A DNA stretch of 64,000 nt, taken from positions 5,520,179 to 5,584,178 of the forward strand of contig NW_009799099.1 of the NCBI RefSeq assembly GCF_000213175.1, read 5' to 3'. This document shows positions 23,641 through 36,137 of this stretch, piece by piece. A model generated the notes under the pieces. The model saw only the letters and a list, made by a program, of their open reading frames with translations. It was not told the origin of the DNA and searched no databases. Position numbers and translations under genes: made by a program. The stretch is from Neurospora tetrasperma FGSC 2508. Lineage: Eukaryota > Ascomycota > Sordariomycetes > Sordariales > Sordariaceae. The number at the start of each line of letters is the position of its first letter. Positions within the stretch are counted from its first letter, which is position 1.

Positions 23641-23655
23641 TCTCTCTACGCAGTA

Positions 23656-23918
23656 CCGCATAGATTCGGGGCGTTGGGTTATAGGATCCCAGGAAATCAG
23701 ACATAATCTGGAAGTATACTGTACGAATATGTGCTTTTTATGCCTGGTGAAAAGAGTGGGGGGACAGCGTAAGAGCCCGGAGCACTGTAAATTCGATTCT
23801 TCTGGTGCCCTGTCTTTTCTTCCTATTTTCTCAAGAGAGCTGGAAGGTGAGGACATCAGAATCACCGTCTTGCATGGAAATTTGGGTGGGCATAAATGTT
23901 GCATCATGCTTGCAGACC
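23656..23918. mobile_element. TA-flanked MITE, copy cut by assembly gap
   Basis: This is the same sequence as 24659..24921, differing at about two positions. It starts with the inverted-repeat end CCGCATAGATTCGGGG after a TA and runs into the N gap, so its right end is not seen. Confidence 0.85.
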
Positions 23919-24644
23919 NNNNNNNNNNNNNNNNNNNNNNNNNNNNNNNNNNNNNNNNNNNNNNNNNNNNNNNNNNNNNNNNNNNNNNNNNNNNNNNNNN
24001 NNNNNNNNNNNNNNNNNNNNNNNNNNNNNNNNNNNNNNNNNNNNNNNNNNNNNNNNNNNNNNNNNNNNNNNNNNNNNNNNNNNNNNNNNNNNNNNNNNNN
24101 NNNNNNNNNNNNNNNNNNNNNNNNNNNNNNNNNNNNNNNNNNNNNNNNNNNNNNNNNNNNNNNNNNNNNNNNNNNNNNNNNNNNNNNNNNNNNNNNNNNN
24201 NNNNNNNNNNNNNNNNNNNNNNNNNNNNNNNNNNNNNNNNNNNNNNNNNNNNNNNNNNNNNNNNNNNNNNNNNNNNNNNNNNNNNNNNNNNNNNNNNNNN
24301 NNNNNNNNNNNNNNNNNNNNNNNNNNNNNNNNNNNNNNNNNNNNNNNNNNNNNNNNNNNNNNNNNNNNNNNNNNNNNNNNNNNNNNNNNNNNNNNNNNNN
24401 NNNNNNNNNNNNNNNNNNNNNNNNNNNNNNNNNNNNNNNNNNNNNNNNNNNNNNNNNNNNNNNNNNNNNNNNNNNNNNNNNNNNNNNNNNNNNNNNNNNN
24501 NNNNNNNNNNNNNNNNNNNNNNNNNNNNNNNNNNNNNNNNNNNNNNNNNNNNNNNNNNNNNNNNNNNNNNNNNNNNNNNNNNNNNNNNNNNNNNNNNNNN
24601 NNNNNNNNNNNNNNNNNNNNNNNNNNNNNNNNNNNNNNNNNNNN
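23919..24644. other. Assembly gap of 726 N
   Basis: The gap lies between two near-identical MITE copies. Failure to assemble across the repeat is the simplest reason, and the true gap length is unknown. It may hide a longer related element or be an artefact of two contig ends carrying the same single copy. Confidence 0.95.
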
Positions 24645-24658
24645 CTCTCTACGCAGTA

Positions 24659-24971
24659 CCGCATAGATTCGGGGCGTTGGGGTTATAGGATCCCAGGAAA
24701 TCAGACATAATCTGGAAGTATACTGTACGAATATGTGCTTTTTATGCCTGGTGAAAAGAGTGGGGGGACAGCGTAAGAGCCCGGAGCACTGTAAATTCGA
24801 TTCTTCTGGTGCCCTGTCTTTTCTTCCTATTTTCTCAAGAGAGCTGGAAGGTGAGGACATCAGAATCACCGTCTTGCATAGAAATTTGGGTGGGCATAAA
24901 TGTTGCATCATGCTTGCAGACCATGTCTGATTTCCTGGGATCCTAAAACCCAACGCCCCGAATCTATGCGG
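24659..24971. mobile_element. Complete 313-bp MITE with about 50-bp terminal inverted repeats and TA target duplication
   Basis: The left end CCGCATAGATTCGGGGCG and the right end (reverse complement) match for about 50 bp with one or two differences. TA flanks both ends (24657..24658 and 24972..24973). No transposase frame is inside. TA duplication and long inverted repeats suit a non-autonomous relative of Tc1/mariner (Fot1/pogo-type) transposons, but the family cannot be fixed without the autonomous partner. Confidence 0.85.
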
Positions 24972-25365
24972 TACCTCCAAGGACGCCCCAAGTGACCAAC
25001 GCAACGAAGGGCGAATATAAAAAAAAGACAAGGACTATACCTTAGGTAGTGTACCACATTTCCATCCCGACCCTCGAATGCTCGAAATATCATATTAGTC
25101 CGGGACACACGGACACTACCTACCTACCTACCCATGGGTAGCCGAGTTACGAAAGACAAGGTAAGGCTGTCTGTCCATGGATAGAGAAGTTGAGATATCG
25201 GACAGCGGCGGGGACGGTTGAGTTGAGTCATGTTGCTTTGCTTTACTTCCCTTCCCTTCCCTTCCCTATCTGGTATTAAGCTAGGTATGTATGAGCTGCA
25301 AATCTGTAGGGGTCGTGATAATGCTCCTAGGTAGGTAGGGCCGACGTTGGAGCTATGTAGTTGAG

Positions 25366-25400
25366 TCTTGAGTCTTGAGTCTTGAGTCTTGAGTCTTGAC
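25366..25400. repeat. GAGTCTT 7-bp tandem repeat, about five copies
   Basis: Perfect or near-perfect copies of GAGTCTT. A CCTTC pentamer repeat lies nearby at 25245..25268. Confidence 0.85.
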
Positions 25401-25813
25401 GGCGGTGCCGGTGAGGTGCCGATAAGTAGGTAGGGAGCCGGAAGCGTTAGTTGAAGCGGTACTTACTTACTTACTCTCCATACCTACCTCTAGGTACAGT
25501 TACCACCCACCAGCTTGGAGAGACTCAAGGTCCCCTTTGGTTACCTAGAGGCATGATTTTCCTGCTAGTATCTGCCATCTGCCGGTTTCAATGCCCCTGT
25601 GCAGGAAAATGGATGGCCCGGTACAACATGCATAAACATCAAGTCTGTATGTACTGATTGTCAACCCTACAGCTGGAGTAGCTCTGACGATATAGGGAAT
25701 GCGAAAACATGGAACACGCATGGATGATTGATGCGCTTTGTGATTTCCTTCCTCCTCTTTGCTGGCTGGTTGGATGGACTCGGGATGGCCTGACGGGCGA
25801 GGCGTTTTACTTC

Positions 25814-25950
25814 GATAGGTTGTCTGTCTGTCCGGGTAAATGTCGAGAGAGTAGGTAGAGGTAAGTAAAGACTGAGGTAACGACAACGATAGGCTGTCTG
25901 TCCGGGCAAATGTCGAGAGGGTAGGCAAGTAAAGACTGAGGTAACGACAA
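25814..25950. repeat. Tandem duplication, about 70-bp unit
   Basis: Two copies run from GATAGG(T/C)TGTCTGTC to ACTGAGGTAACGACAA. The first contains the extra motif GTAGGTAGAGGTAAG where the second has GTAGGCAAG, so the dispersed motif appears as an insertion or deletion difference between copies. Confidence 0.85.
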
Positions 25951-26506
25951 AGACATCACATCACGCAACAGGAAGAGACAAGAGACGGAGGAAGGCGTGC
26001 GCTTTTCAAGTCAAGTCAAGACTTTACAAACACCATCTTGGAGGCAAAAGACAATGCAATGTTATTCAACTGTCCGTTGTTGATATTTGTTAAAAGAAAG
26101 AAAAGGTATCCTAGAATGATCAATGGCTACAGAAGTGGTGATGTGATGACCAGCTGCGCCGAGACAAACAAACAACCCTCCTTTTGTGCTAAGGAAAACT
26201 GAAAGAAAGAAATCTAAACGCTGTTTCCCAGGTATCAACAATCCCTTCCAGAAACAAACCAAAAGAAGAAGAAAAAAAAAGGAAAAAGGTGCGCCAGTGA
26301 AAGAGACAATCAGACTCATTAGACTTCCCAACATATGCAAATGGCTTCTTTCTTGTGCTCAGGAGCGAGTACGACATCAATTTATTACACACAAAAACCT
26401 AACCGACATCTAAAAAGGACCACACCAACCCCCATATACATGCTTTCCTCCTAACCTCCTGGGTATACAACAACCAACGGACTCTCCCTTCGCTCACTTG
26501 ACTTGC

Positions 26507-28191
26507 TTAGAGCATGACCATGCCGGCACCAACGCCCATGGCGATGACAACGTACATACCAACGGCCATGTCAGCAACGGTGAAGAAGCTCTTCATAGCG
26601 ACAGGGGCAGCGAACGAGGAGCTAGTGGCAGCAGCACCGCCGCTGGTACCACCGTTGCCGGTGCCAGCAGTGGCGGTAGCAGCGACCTTGTTAGCAGCCT
26701 CAGCGCTCTTGAGAGCGGCGGAGCAGGTAGCGTCGGTCTTGGCGGCACCGTTGGTGGAGGCCTGACCGTTGAAGTCGCAGGCGGTGGAAGCGTACTTCTG
26801 GTTCTTGTAGTACTGGTCCATGACGTAGCCGAGCTGCTGGAGGGAGTTGCACATGGCATAGGAGCCGTAGACACCGGTGGAGACGTTACCCTGGATGCCA
26901 GCGCAGGCAGCGGGGTCGTTACCGCAGACGACGCCGAAGAGCTCACCGTAGGCAGTGGGCTTAACGTCCTTGTTAGGAACGCAGGTAAGGGAGTTGTACA
27001 TGCACTCGCAGAGGCTCTCGTCGGGGGTAGGGGGGAGAGCGTTGCCGGTGACCTGCCAGTTGGAGGTGACATCAGGGCACTCAGCGGGCTCGTTGGCGGG
27101 CGTGTAGGAATCGAGTTCGACGGTCTTGGGCTTGGCGGCGAGGACGTTGGCCTTGAGCTTGTCGTAGTTCTTCATGGTCTTAGCGCTGTTGCCGGAAACC
27201 TTGACGAGACCATAGTCGTTGTCCTCCTCGAAGTACATGTAGACGATACCGCCAGAGAAGACGTCAGTCATAGCATCAGAGTAAAGGGCGGTGGTCTCCT
27301 CGAAGATACGGCCCTCAGCACCGTCGGGGATGTTGCAACCGTACTCGGCGAAGAAGACGGGGACGGAGTAGTTCTTGAAGAAGTCGATCTGGTCCTGGTA
27401 GCCGGAGCCCTTGATGGTGTTGTGACCGCACCACTCGTAGATGTTGTAGCCCCAGAAGTCGATGGCCTCGCTCTGGTTGCCGCAGTTGAAGTAGTGCGCC
27501 ATCTCGGAACGGATCTTAGCGTCGTCGTTGGCGGCATAGCCAACACCCATCCAACGCTTGACGTTGCTCGAGATGTAGTTCTTGGAGTCACGGACAGCAG
27601 CCTTGACGTAGGCAGAAGCGTCGGTGTTGGTGGCGTTGTTGGAAACCTCGTTACCGGCGAAGAAACCGATGACGTTGCTGTACTTGCTCATCTCGTCGAT
27701 AACGGCGGTGTAGCGCTTGTAGAGAGTGACGTCCCACCTGGGGTCGTCGCGGTTGATGGAGGTGGAGGGCTCGGACAAATCGCTGATGACGTAAATACCG
27801 GCATCGTCGAGGAGCTTCATGCAGGCGCTGTGGTCGGCAGTGGGGTCAATGGCGTAGGTACGGATGGCGTTGGTACCAGCGGCGGCCATGATGGGAACAT
27901 CACGCTTGCAGGCGGCCTCGTCGGCGAGAGGATCCTTGAAGGTACCAGTGGTTGTCTCGCCACCAGCGCCAGCAGCATCCTGCTGGTAGGCAATACCCTT
28001 GATGTAGAACTGGGTGCCGTTCTCGTAGAAGAACTTGCTGCCCTGTGGAATCGAGTGTGGTTAGCATTGGAGGCGCTTCGTGGGTGCGACGGTGGTGGTA
28101 TGCCTACCTTCATGACGATGGGCTGGAGAGCAGCGGAAGCCTGGCCCGCAAGGGTGAGGCCCGCGACAATGGCGGCTTTAGAGGTAACCAT
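26507..28191 (-). CDS. GPI-anchored GH72 beta-1,3-glucanosyltransferase with X8 (CBM43) domain
   Basis: Joins 28191..28108 and 28042..26507, giving 539 aa. The 65-bp intron has a GTAGGC donor, a GCTAACC branch point and a CCACAG acceptor. A signal peptide (MVTSKAAIVAGLTLAGQASA) is followed by the GH72 domain: NGTQFYIKGIAYQQ, LSEPSTSINRDDPRW, the acid/base Glu in FFAGNEVSNN and the nucleophile Glu in VFFAEYGCNIP. After about residue 360 comes the Cys-rich X8 domain (CECMYNSLTC, GVVCGNDPAAC, YAMCNSLQQLGY). A Ser/Ala/Gly-rich linker precedes a hydrophobic C-terminal GPI signal ending GAGMVML. The enzyme cuts and rejoins beta-1,3-glucan in the cell wall, like Gel/Gas proteins with the X8 module. 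Very even GC-ending codon use suggests high expression. Confidence 0.95.
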
Positions 28192-31100
28192 TTTTGCTGT
28201 GTGTCAAAATGTTGATTAAAGGCGGTGTTCTATTCGGCGCAGAAAGTGGGTGAAGATGCGGCGTAAAGTATGTCGAGAATTATCCTCCAGCTGTCGGCCG
28301 AGTGTATCGTGTAATTATGTTGTTTAAAGAGTGTGGGAAGAGATAGAACTAATGAAAAGAGGCAGTAGCGAAAGACCTCTATGATGTGTTCAGCCCCCTT
28401 CTATGGATGATTTTGGGTGGATGGGCAGGAGTGAGTGAATGGAGAGAAAATGGAGGAAATGGAAAATGGAAACAGCTCAGGACTTGGGGGGGGGGGACAT
28501 GCGGTGGAAAAAGGAGGAAAGAAGAAGGCGACGGAGATTGGCAAGCGTGGAAATGGAGACCAAGTTGGTCTGTGCGTCAGCGTGTGTGTCGTGGTGGGTC
28601 CGCTATTGGCCGGTCAGCCCGGTGGTGTGGTGGGAGGGGAGGGAGTGGGTCAAGAACCCCAGCAACCTACGGGCCCATCGATGTCTCCAGTCCGCTCACG
28701 CATGCCTGCTGCAGCAGACGATGCAGTGCAGTGGAAGGGGCCTCTACCTACGCCAAACAGTTGACAGCAGCACAGACTCGCGAAATCGTCCAACTACCTC
28801 TACCTACCTATCAATGATGCGACCATCATCACACTGGCAACCTAATCTCTGTGTCGCAGAACTCACCGGCCAACCATTATGTTTTTCCTTTCGGGAGCTT
28901 TCCAGTGTTCTAGCCTTCAACATGTCTCCAACGCCACACGGCACCGTAAAAGATGAACTCGAAACCGACAAGTGGAGTCGTCTACATGGGGACTGAGTGG
29001 GTTTCGTCGCATGTGGAATTTGTAGCGTAGTGTAATTCGTAAACGCAGGGATGATCAGACATTGGGGGAGGAGTTCTGGATTCCTCTTTGCCCGGTTTCG
29101 TCGCTCATGTCTGGAGACACAGAAACACATTGAATTCAATGAATTGTTATTGATACGCCAACGGCCACAACACGGCTTCGTTTGATACTGCCGGGATTCC
29201 ATCAAAGTCGATGCAGCATGCATGTAAATCCCGTGTGCATCACCATGTTGACCAGATTTAAAGGCCGTTGACCGCCATCGCACCGTTGCAGTATCCGTGT
29301 GCCATCTTCATTTCGCCTGTTGACAATGTGTGGACTCGTCTCCAGAGAGGACCTACCCTTTTTCTCTGGGAGGAGTCGTGGAAGCTCTACCGAACCTGGG
29401 GCAGACAACCAGCATTGTGGACCAACCGAGGAAGGAACGGGCATTGAGCGACCGGCCCAGGGGGTTCGATTGTTTGGCTGACATCGATCGGTTCGTTCGT
29501 TCTCTGGCGACCAAAGATTGAACCCCTCAAGGAGAAGTTCAAGGGAACGAAGTCGATCGATGATCCCGATGGCACGTGACATGGCCGTCCAGAAGAGGAG
29601 GGAATGTCCGACGCCACTTCCGCCGGCCTGCCATTTCAAGCATTCCGTTGGTTGAGATAGGGGGGCTGAGGGAAATATGGGATGAAGATGGGGTCGGAAT
29701 GAAGGATGAACATGTTTCCCTGGTTGGCGGTTGACGTTCATCACTTTCAATTACTGCCAAAGCGTCGACCTAGCTTCAAAGCGCACATTCATTTGGTATC
29801 CCATTCTTTTTTTTTTTCTCCAGGTCGTTTGGCGCTCACAACAGCGGCGGCACACACGCCAACGCCCGATACGGGAAGGGCAGGTAGGCGGAGTCGCAAC
29901 CCCATTTCTGGCACGTTCGCACTTCTTCGCAGTCTGGGACTCTGGCTGGCTGATGTTACCGTAGTGCTGCTCACCCCGGAGAGAACAATTGGCACCCTCT
30001 AACTGAAATTCCCCGACGTTATTTCCCGGATTTTCCGTTTCCTCTTTTCTGTCATGCTCCGTCTCTTCGTATTTCCATGTACGCTACTACACAAAAGACG
30101 ATGATAAAATGCAACAACGATGGCCAAAAAACGCTTCGTTGTTTGTTAAGCCTTTCCAAGAGATCTCTTATCATCCAATCCGCGCGATCGACAAGCCTTG
30201 GTCCAGTCTTGTCGCCAACAACTAAGCAAAGCTTGGATTTGGCACAGCAGCAAGAAGCTTGGTTGATCGACGACACCTTCTCGGCCCAGCGGGCTCGAGC
30301 GGGTCCCGCTTTGCTTGGTGTGAGCTTGTTTTCAGTGGAGCCGGCTTGGCGCATCAGGGGTACATAATGCTCGCGGCACTGGAGGCATGGGCGGCTGTCT
30401 CCTGGAAATCTGGGCAGCTTGGCAGCTTGGCGGGCACCCATCTTTGGCCAACTTTTTTGTGCCCATTTCGATTTCAATTCGATGTCAAGTTGGCGACCAT
30501 GATGGGTTATGACGTGGAGCACAATTTGTGAATGTTGGCTTTGGTTTTCTACATATTCTTCTTTTTCATCTTCATCTTCCCCTTCAATTGAAAATGAATG
30601 ACGAGAATGCTACCTACTCTGACATGAATGAACTCCTGAAAGCAATCGCAACATGAAACGCAAAGACGATCCCCCCGATTTGTGCATGCATCTTGAAATT
30701 GAGCTTCAAGCGACACACAGGTAGACCGCCTGCCGCGAGTTGTTACACCCCCAGGATATCTCAATTGCCTCTACCCTATCGCTCAATCTTGAAATCTCCA
30801 GTGCCACCCGTTTGAAACTTGCGTCGAATGTCCACACAGTCCTTGTTGTCAGCAGTCAGTCAGTGTTTTGCTTCCAAACCTAAATGACGTCCGGATGCCA
30901 GCATCCGAAACTGCGGGTCCAGTTTCACGCCTCAACTTTTGTCTTTAACTTTGCATCTTATTTGCGAATTGAATGTGTCGTGTCGAATCGAGTCAACGAA
31001 TCAACAATTGGTCCTCACACCTTTCGTTGTGAACTTTGACCTCCCGACCTTCAGCTTGTTCGTTCGCTGCTCGCTAAAAATTATGGTGGCTCTTTGCTTC

Positions 31101-32300
31101 GCAGGCCTCTGCTTGCCCCCCGAAATTCCACAAAAAACATCCTGACCAGCCAATCCATGATCTACAGGAGAACGATTGGCGCGATCTTCACTCCTTCAAT
31201 CATGTCAGCATTCTGCACTGCCTCCTTCGTCGTGTTTTTTTTTTCTGGGAGGGTGTGATCCGTGCTTCTAAGAATGGAACTTGCCGCTCTCTGTCCGCTG
31301 TGCGACCGACAGAAATGACAGGAAAAGAGGCGCAGCAACGCAGGCCTCGGCAGGCACAGGAGGCGCTGGTGCACGGGCCAGAAGAGTAGGAGACACAGTT
31401 AGGTTGAAGTTAGTGTACTAACAGACTTCGGCACTGATGCTGCATCAATTAAATAGAATAGTATTGATATTGCAACCCTGAATGTCCTCTCGTGTCCAAC
31501 CGAGGTCCCAGTTGAGGGTGCAATCGCTCACTGCATTCCAACTTCCCAACTGCGTTTGAAATGATCGACCTGCGAGACTCGACTGTGAAACAATCTCACA
31601 AAGTTAAACCTCCAAACATCAAAATCACCATCTACCCTTCCGCCTCTCACTCTTCACCACCCATACTTTACTTACGTTGCCTCCTCTACGAATTCAGAAA
31701 GTCACTTGACGTTGAATACATCGATGTAGCACGTCGGCGAACATGTGCAAACAATGCTGAAGTTCAGCACTGAACAACCTCAAAACCCAAGTCAAGATGC
31801 CATTGCCATCTCCACCTCTCCATCACGATCACGAAATCACGAAGTGTTTCTTCATCGTTGCTAGAAATATTCCCACATTTCAGAGTTCATTTCCCTCTAG
31901 AAGTGCCACAGCCACACATTCACACAAATGTCACATAGGAAGCTCGGAACGGGGAAGGTATCTTCTTTCCCCAGACGAAGCTTTCACCCGCATGTCCATC
32001 CAGCATCAATCTTAACGCCCTTCTCAGTCTGTCTCACAGCCTTTCCCAATTTCCTTTCTACCTGAAATATCTTGCTTTTCATGTCCAGCTAGCCTTTCGT
32101 GGTGGCGTCTTCCACAATGCCTCAGCCGAGTCCAACCAGCCTGAATACGTTCACGATGCCGCCTCTCTTTCTTCGTCTTCTAACCAGCTTAATCCTCGTC
32201 TTCCCTAATTCCGCAGCCCTGTCCAGCCCGGACATATCACGGGCCTACTGGGTAGGGCGAGGACGTGGACGCGGTGCCAGTACGCCCATAATAGCCCACT
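28192..32300. other. Intergenic region, no supported gene
   Basis: The first 400 bases probably hold the promoter of the glucanosyltransferase gene. The rest has many open frames of up to 180 codons on both strands, but none has coding bias, a domain or credible introns. A G10 run lies near 28486 and a TACCTCTA motif at 28794..28806. Confidence 0.4.
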
Positions 32301-32379
32301 TGGGCATGGAGTCCTGCTCCCAACGTGGCCGAATATGGTCAGCATCTGTACTCGCTATGGAACGGCAAACTCCAAAAGA

Positions 32380-33640
32380 GTGTTGATCAAGTGTTTTGCT
32401 TTTCAGACTGTTCTTGGTTGTTTTTGTGCCTTTCTCATCGATCGAATCGATCTTGATCTCCGAACTGGTGCGTAGGTGTTTATCATGAAGCAACTCGCAA
32501 TTCTATGGGAGGTTTTGTCTGCTTACCAGATTACGGTGTCAGTTCCTTCTTACCGCTCCAGTGGCCTATATCGGCTCGCAAGTCCTGCTTTGGAGACAGG
32601 TACATGTGGTTATCATCCGTACTGCCCGAAGAAACGGTGATTTACAAGGACATGCACAGTCATGTTGTTTTCAGAGCGCTCTCATTTGGTTTATATGGTT
32701 TATTGTTGCCTGTCATCATCAACCTTTCGGTTTACAGATGCTTTGCAGTGGTCTTCATCATGGAGCAAGTCTTCACATTAGCGGGAAGTTCCCTGCTTAC
32801 CAAGCTACGGTGTTGGCTGAAGACAGTACCCAGGACCAAGAGTCGAAGTGGTGATCGAGGGGTCTCCTGGGAGAACGTATGCTCTGTTAGCAGTGATCTC
32901 TCAAAAGAGAGGAGGTGCTTCAGCCAAGTGGTGGTGCCGTTTTTATCAGATCTCATCAACATTTGCCTTCATTGCTCCGAAGAAACTCAGAAGTAGTCAT
33001 ATGTAAGGGTGTACATCATGAAAATGCACTGGGGCTGTTCGGTTGTCGGGAACGCCTGTGGATTGGAGGAAAGTCAACTTACTGACCCCGTCTGACCCCA
33101 AACACCGCTCGCTACTGGGAAACCACTAATGCCCTGCTGGGTTTTGCTCGATCTTCTCGTTGTTGATGTGATAGTATTGTCATTGTTACAAGGCAGAGTT
33201 TGCACACGTTCCGGCTTCCCTATACCGCACCCTTCCAGCATTTTTCCGTTCCTCCACTTCCGTTGGTACTACTCAGACATGCCCTTTTGTTGAAGAAGGT
33301 TAATTGCTGAATCGAAGGTCGGCCGATCCAGTTGTGATGGCCAACTGACTGCGTCGCTGTCTTGGTCGGGCTGTCGAGTCTATCGGTGGTGGTTGCTGTT
33401 GGTCTTTGGGTAGTCGTCTCCTGTTGCGTTGCAATCAGTGTTAGCATTCGCTCTCCCAACCCAATTTAACGCGTTGGTCGTTATCAGCATTCCAAGCACT
33501 TGCTTCTCATCAGATTCTTTTCAGTATGGTGTTCATGAACCCCCTCCTCGCCTTGCGAGCAAGTGGTTGTTTCACAGTTTATGTATCAATGGTTTTCATC
33601 ATTGAAGCAAGTGCTCTTTGTTTCCCCCGAACCCTCAACA
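32380..33640 (-). other. Diverged outlying units resembling the exon-intron array
   Basis: Blocks with GTAAGC donors on the minus strand (near 32522 and 32802), each directly before an ACACCGTA exon end, and repeated plus-strand strings TTCATCAT(G/T)GA(G)CAAGT (near 32755 and 33596) resemble the units of 37.7-44.2 kb. They are too diverged for me to define exons, so this may be an older part of the same array. Confidence 0.25.
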
Positions 33641-34074
33641 GCCAAGAGAGAAATGATGAATGGGGGAAAGTGAGCGGGGGAATGTAAGAACTGCTATTCC
33701 AAACGACGAAGGAAACTTGATCGCCGAAGGTAGATATTCAACAGATCTCCGCATCGCTGGAGAGACACGACACGTTGTTCTTCGGCATGTGGGATTTCCT
33801 TTGTGATCTAGGGTCCTACAGCCCTCCCGGTCGTGGACTCGAGACCGGAAAGACTGGGCTTGCCGGACGGTTGTGCATAAGGGCTGTGTGTGTGTGTGGG
33901 GGGGGGCTGGGTATGGCTGATGGGGAAGGTAGGTATGTGTGACTGTTGGGTAGAGGAAGAACTTACCTACTACTAACTGGTAGACTCCGATATCAGATCC
34001 AGCTTCCATATTCGTTTGACTTAGCTCCGGGTTTCTCGAGTGACCAAGCGGGCTCTGGCTAGGCTAGAAAACAT

Positions 34075-34260
34075 TGGCCTCCAGCTTGGCGCGCATCTTC
34101 TCCAACTCGCGGGCCTTGACACCCACCACAGCAATGGAAGGGAACGTTACTTGTGGCTGGTACATGTTCGCCACAAGCCTCATCTTCTCCCTCGCGATGA
34201 AATTCTCGGTCTGCAGCTTGGAAGACGGCTGCTATCTTCTCTTCTTCTTCTTCTTCTTCT
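34075..34260 (-). pseudogene. Gene fragment A, paralogous to 35040..35300 and 54963..55021
   Basis: On the minus strand it reads TENFIAREKMRLVANMYQPQ, then a GTAACG donor-like site, then (V)KARELEKMRAKLEAN. The last block is nearly identical to a plus-strand block at 54963. Codon choice is coding-like but no start or stop frames a whole gene. A CTT/AAG repeat (34232..34262) precedes it. The family is not recognised; the block is a charged helix. Confidence 0.4.
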
Positions 34261-34710
34261 TCCCCACACCACTAGCGCTACCTCTTCGCAGAAACCGAGT
34301 TCGGGGATCAGCTTCTTCTTGCGATTGGTGTCGTCGGAGTTCCGCATTCTACGACGTATAGGACGCCCCAGCTTGTTAAGTGTTTGGTGTCTTTTTGTTG
34401 TGGGTGAATTGTATAGGCCCAGAAGAAAGAACTCCGATATTGAATGGCTCCCGGAAAGTACCTCCTTGGCAGGTTCGCGTCACTTGGACTGACGCGTTGT
34501 CGTTGTCCGAACTTTGAGGTCCGCCTCTTCCACTCACTTATTTCTACCTACGAGCGCTGGCACTTCTTCTGGACTGGGCCGTGAAGGGCGAGCCAAAGAG
34601 TCAAAGAGCTAGCTGCCTTGCACGGCCAACGACAATGTGGCCTTGCCGGTGGTTTCAGCGAGATTGAAGAGCTGGATGGGTGAAACTGAAGATCTGGTGT
34701 TAGAAAGGCA

Positions 34711-34738
34711 ATGGCGATGGCGATGGCGATGGCGATGA
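34711..34738. repeat. GGCGAT hexanucleotide repeat
   Basis: About 4.5 copies of GGCGAT; the Ile/Ala-repeat frame read from it is an artefact. Confidence 0.85.
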
Positions 34739-35039
34739 CAATGGACCGCGTTGCGTTGTTGGATCGACTCTCTTCTTGCGCTTGGCACGACCGCAGTCTG
34801 CACCTAACCAAAACCAGGCACCTTGAACTACCTCTTGCCTTTCGGTGTCAATTCTTTCGGGGAGTCTGAATATGGTGGTTCGGGTATTCACCTCAGTCTT
34901 TCCTGTGGGAGGTTCAACAAGAGCGAACCACCCTATACCGACTCGACTTGTTTATTGTGATGGTGCAATGGGCGCTGTTTTTGTGTTGTTCGTGTTACGG
35001 GTGCTGATCTTTCTTCCTCTTTTTTCCTTTCTTCTTCTC

Positions 35040-35300
35040 AAGAGGTTCGTTCGACAACTTGGCCTCCAGCTTGGTCCGCATCTTCTCCAGTCTTTTGGAT
35101 TTCCACTTCCCAAGGACATCTCCAGAAGGTCCCGTTTTTCAGAAGCCAGCTAACTTTGCTGTTACCGCCCTCCCTTTCTACCCCGGCAATGGAAGGGGGT
35201 TCTTTACTTGTTGCTGGTACATGTTCATGCCGGGGTAGAAAGGCGGCGCCCACGCCGTGCCGTATTCCACAAGTTCAAGTCGAGCAGAGACATAGCTATG
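35040..35300 (-). pseudogene. Gene fragment B, paralogous to fragment A
   Basis: On the minus strand it reads VEYGTAWAPPFYPGMNMYQQQ up to a GTAAAG donor at the position matching fragment A. After a 100-bp spacer containing GTTAGC comes KSKRLEKMRTKLEAKLSNE with LEKKK. A perfect 14-bp inverted repeat (35175..35188 with 35228..35241) spans the exon end and the intron start. Only part of a gene is present. Confidence 0.4.
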
Positions 35301-36137
35301 TTTAGGCGATGCTCATCCCATGAATGTCTTGACATCAAGTGATGCGTGGACCAGCGTAGCACCCGATGGATGATGAATGTCATGATTGTTGATTCCCTTC
35401 TCTAACTGTTGAGGAAGCTGAAGGCTCCGTTGACGGGCCTTATATACAGGTCATGCCCAGAGGTACTAGCTGCTTCCCTCAACGGGTTGGGTCCCATTGT
35501 GTGCCTCGTGGTTTTCTCACGGGAGACCCCGTGTCATCAAGTTCGTGTTGGTTTCCCTTGGAGTCAATGACTGGCAAACCCAAATGGGTTTTTGGTCACG
35601 TTGGGTCCGACACCTTTAGCTGTGCCGTCGGTCGAGATGGAGCAGGCAATATGTCGGCTGGCTGGGTGGCTGAAACTGGCGCCCGTGATGGTTGAGCTTG
35701 ACATCGCCGACATCAATACCGCGATGTTTCGAGTCGTGGAGCATCTGGTGGTAGAGATGGGAGTTGTTGAGATGGCCACCTTTTTGTGGGCAACGATTTG
35801 AACATTGAAACTGTTGTCCGAACTTCTTGCAAGTGGAGGGAGGAATGCAGCCGACGTTCAGGCCGGTACTGCCGAAGACGCCAGGCCGCGCCCGGCTCCT
35901 GAGTAGGTGCCAGGCTGGCTGGGGCTTCTTTCACCATTGTCCTCTTCCTCTCCTTCCTCGCCCTTCTTCGGCCTTCTTCGGCCTGACCTTTGCCAATCAT
36001 CATCGGCAGTGAACTGTTCCCTTAAGAACAAAAAGGTATGTAGGTACCTGTCGTTTCATCTTGTCTCCCTGCCAGGTGTGTTTCCTTGTACATCTCCCTT
36101 TCCTTCTTGCTCTTGGATTTGCAAAAGTTAGACTGAG

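Noticed and set aside
25366-25400. GAGTCTT repeats as telomere-like sequence
   Set aside because: The unit is not TTAGGG and only five copies occur inside gene-bearing DNA.
26498-28219. Plus-strand open frame of 573 codons
   Set aside because: Shadow of the glucanosyltransferase gene; strong GC-ending codon use leaves the opposite strand free of stops, and its Gly/Val/Asp-rich product matches no family.
29202-29750. Minus-strand frame of 182 codons
   Set aside because: No codon bias, no domain, no splice structure; length alone is not unusual for this base composition.
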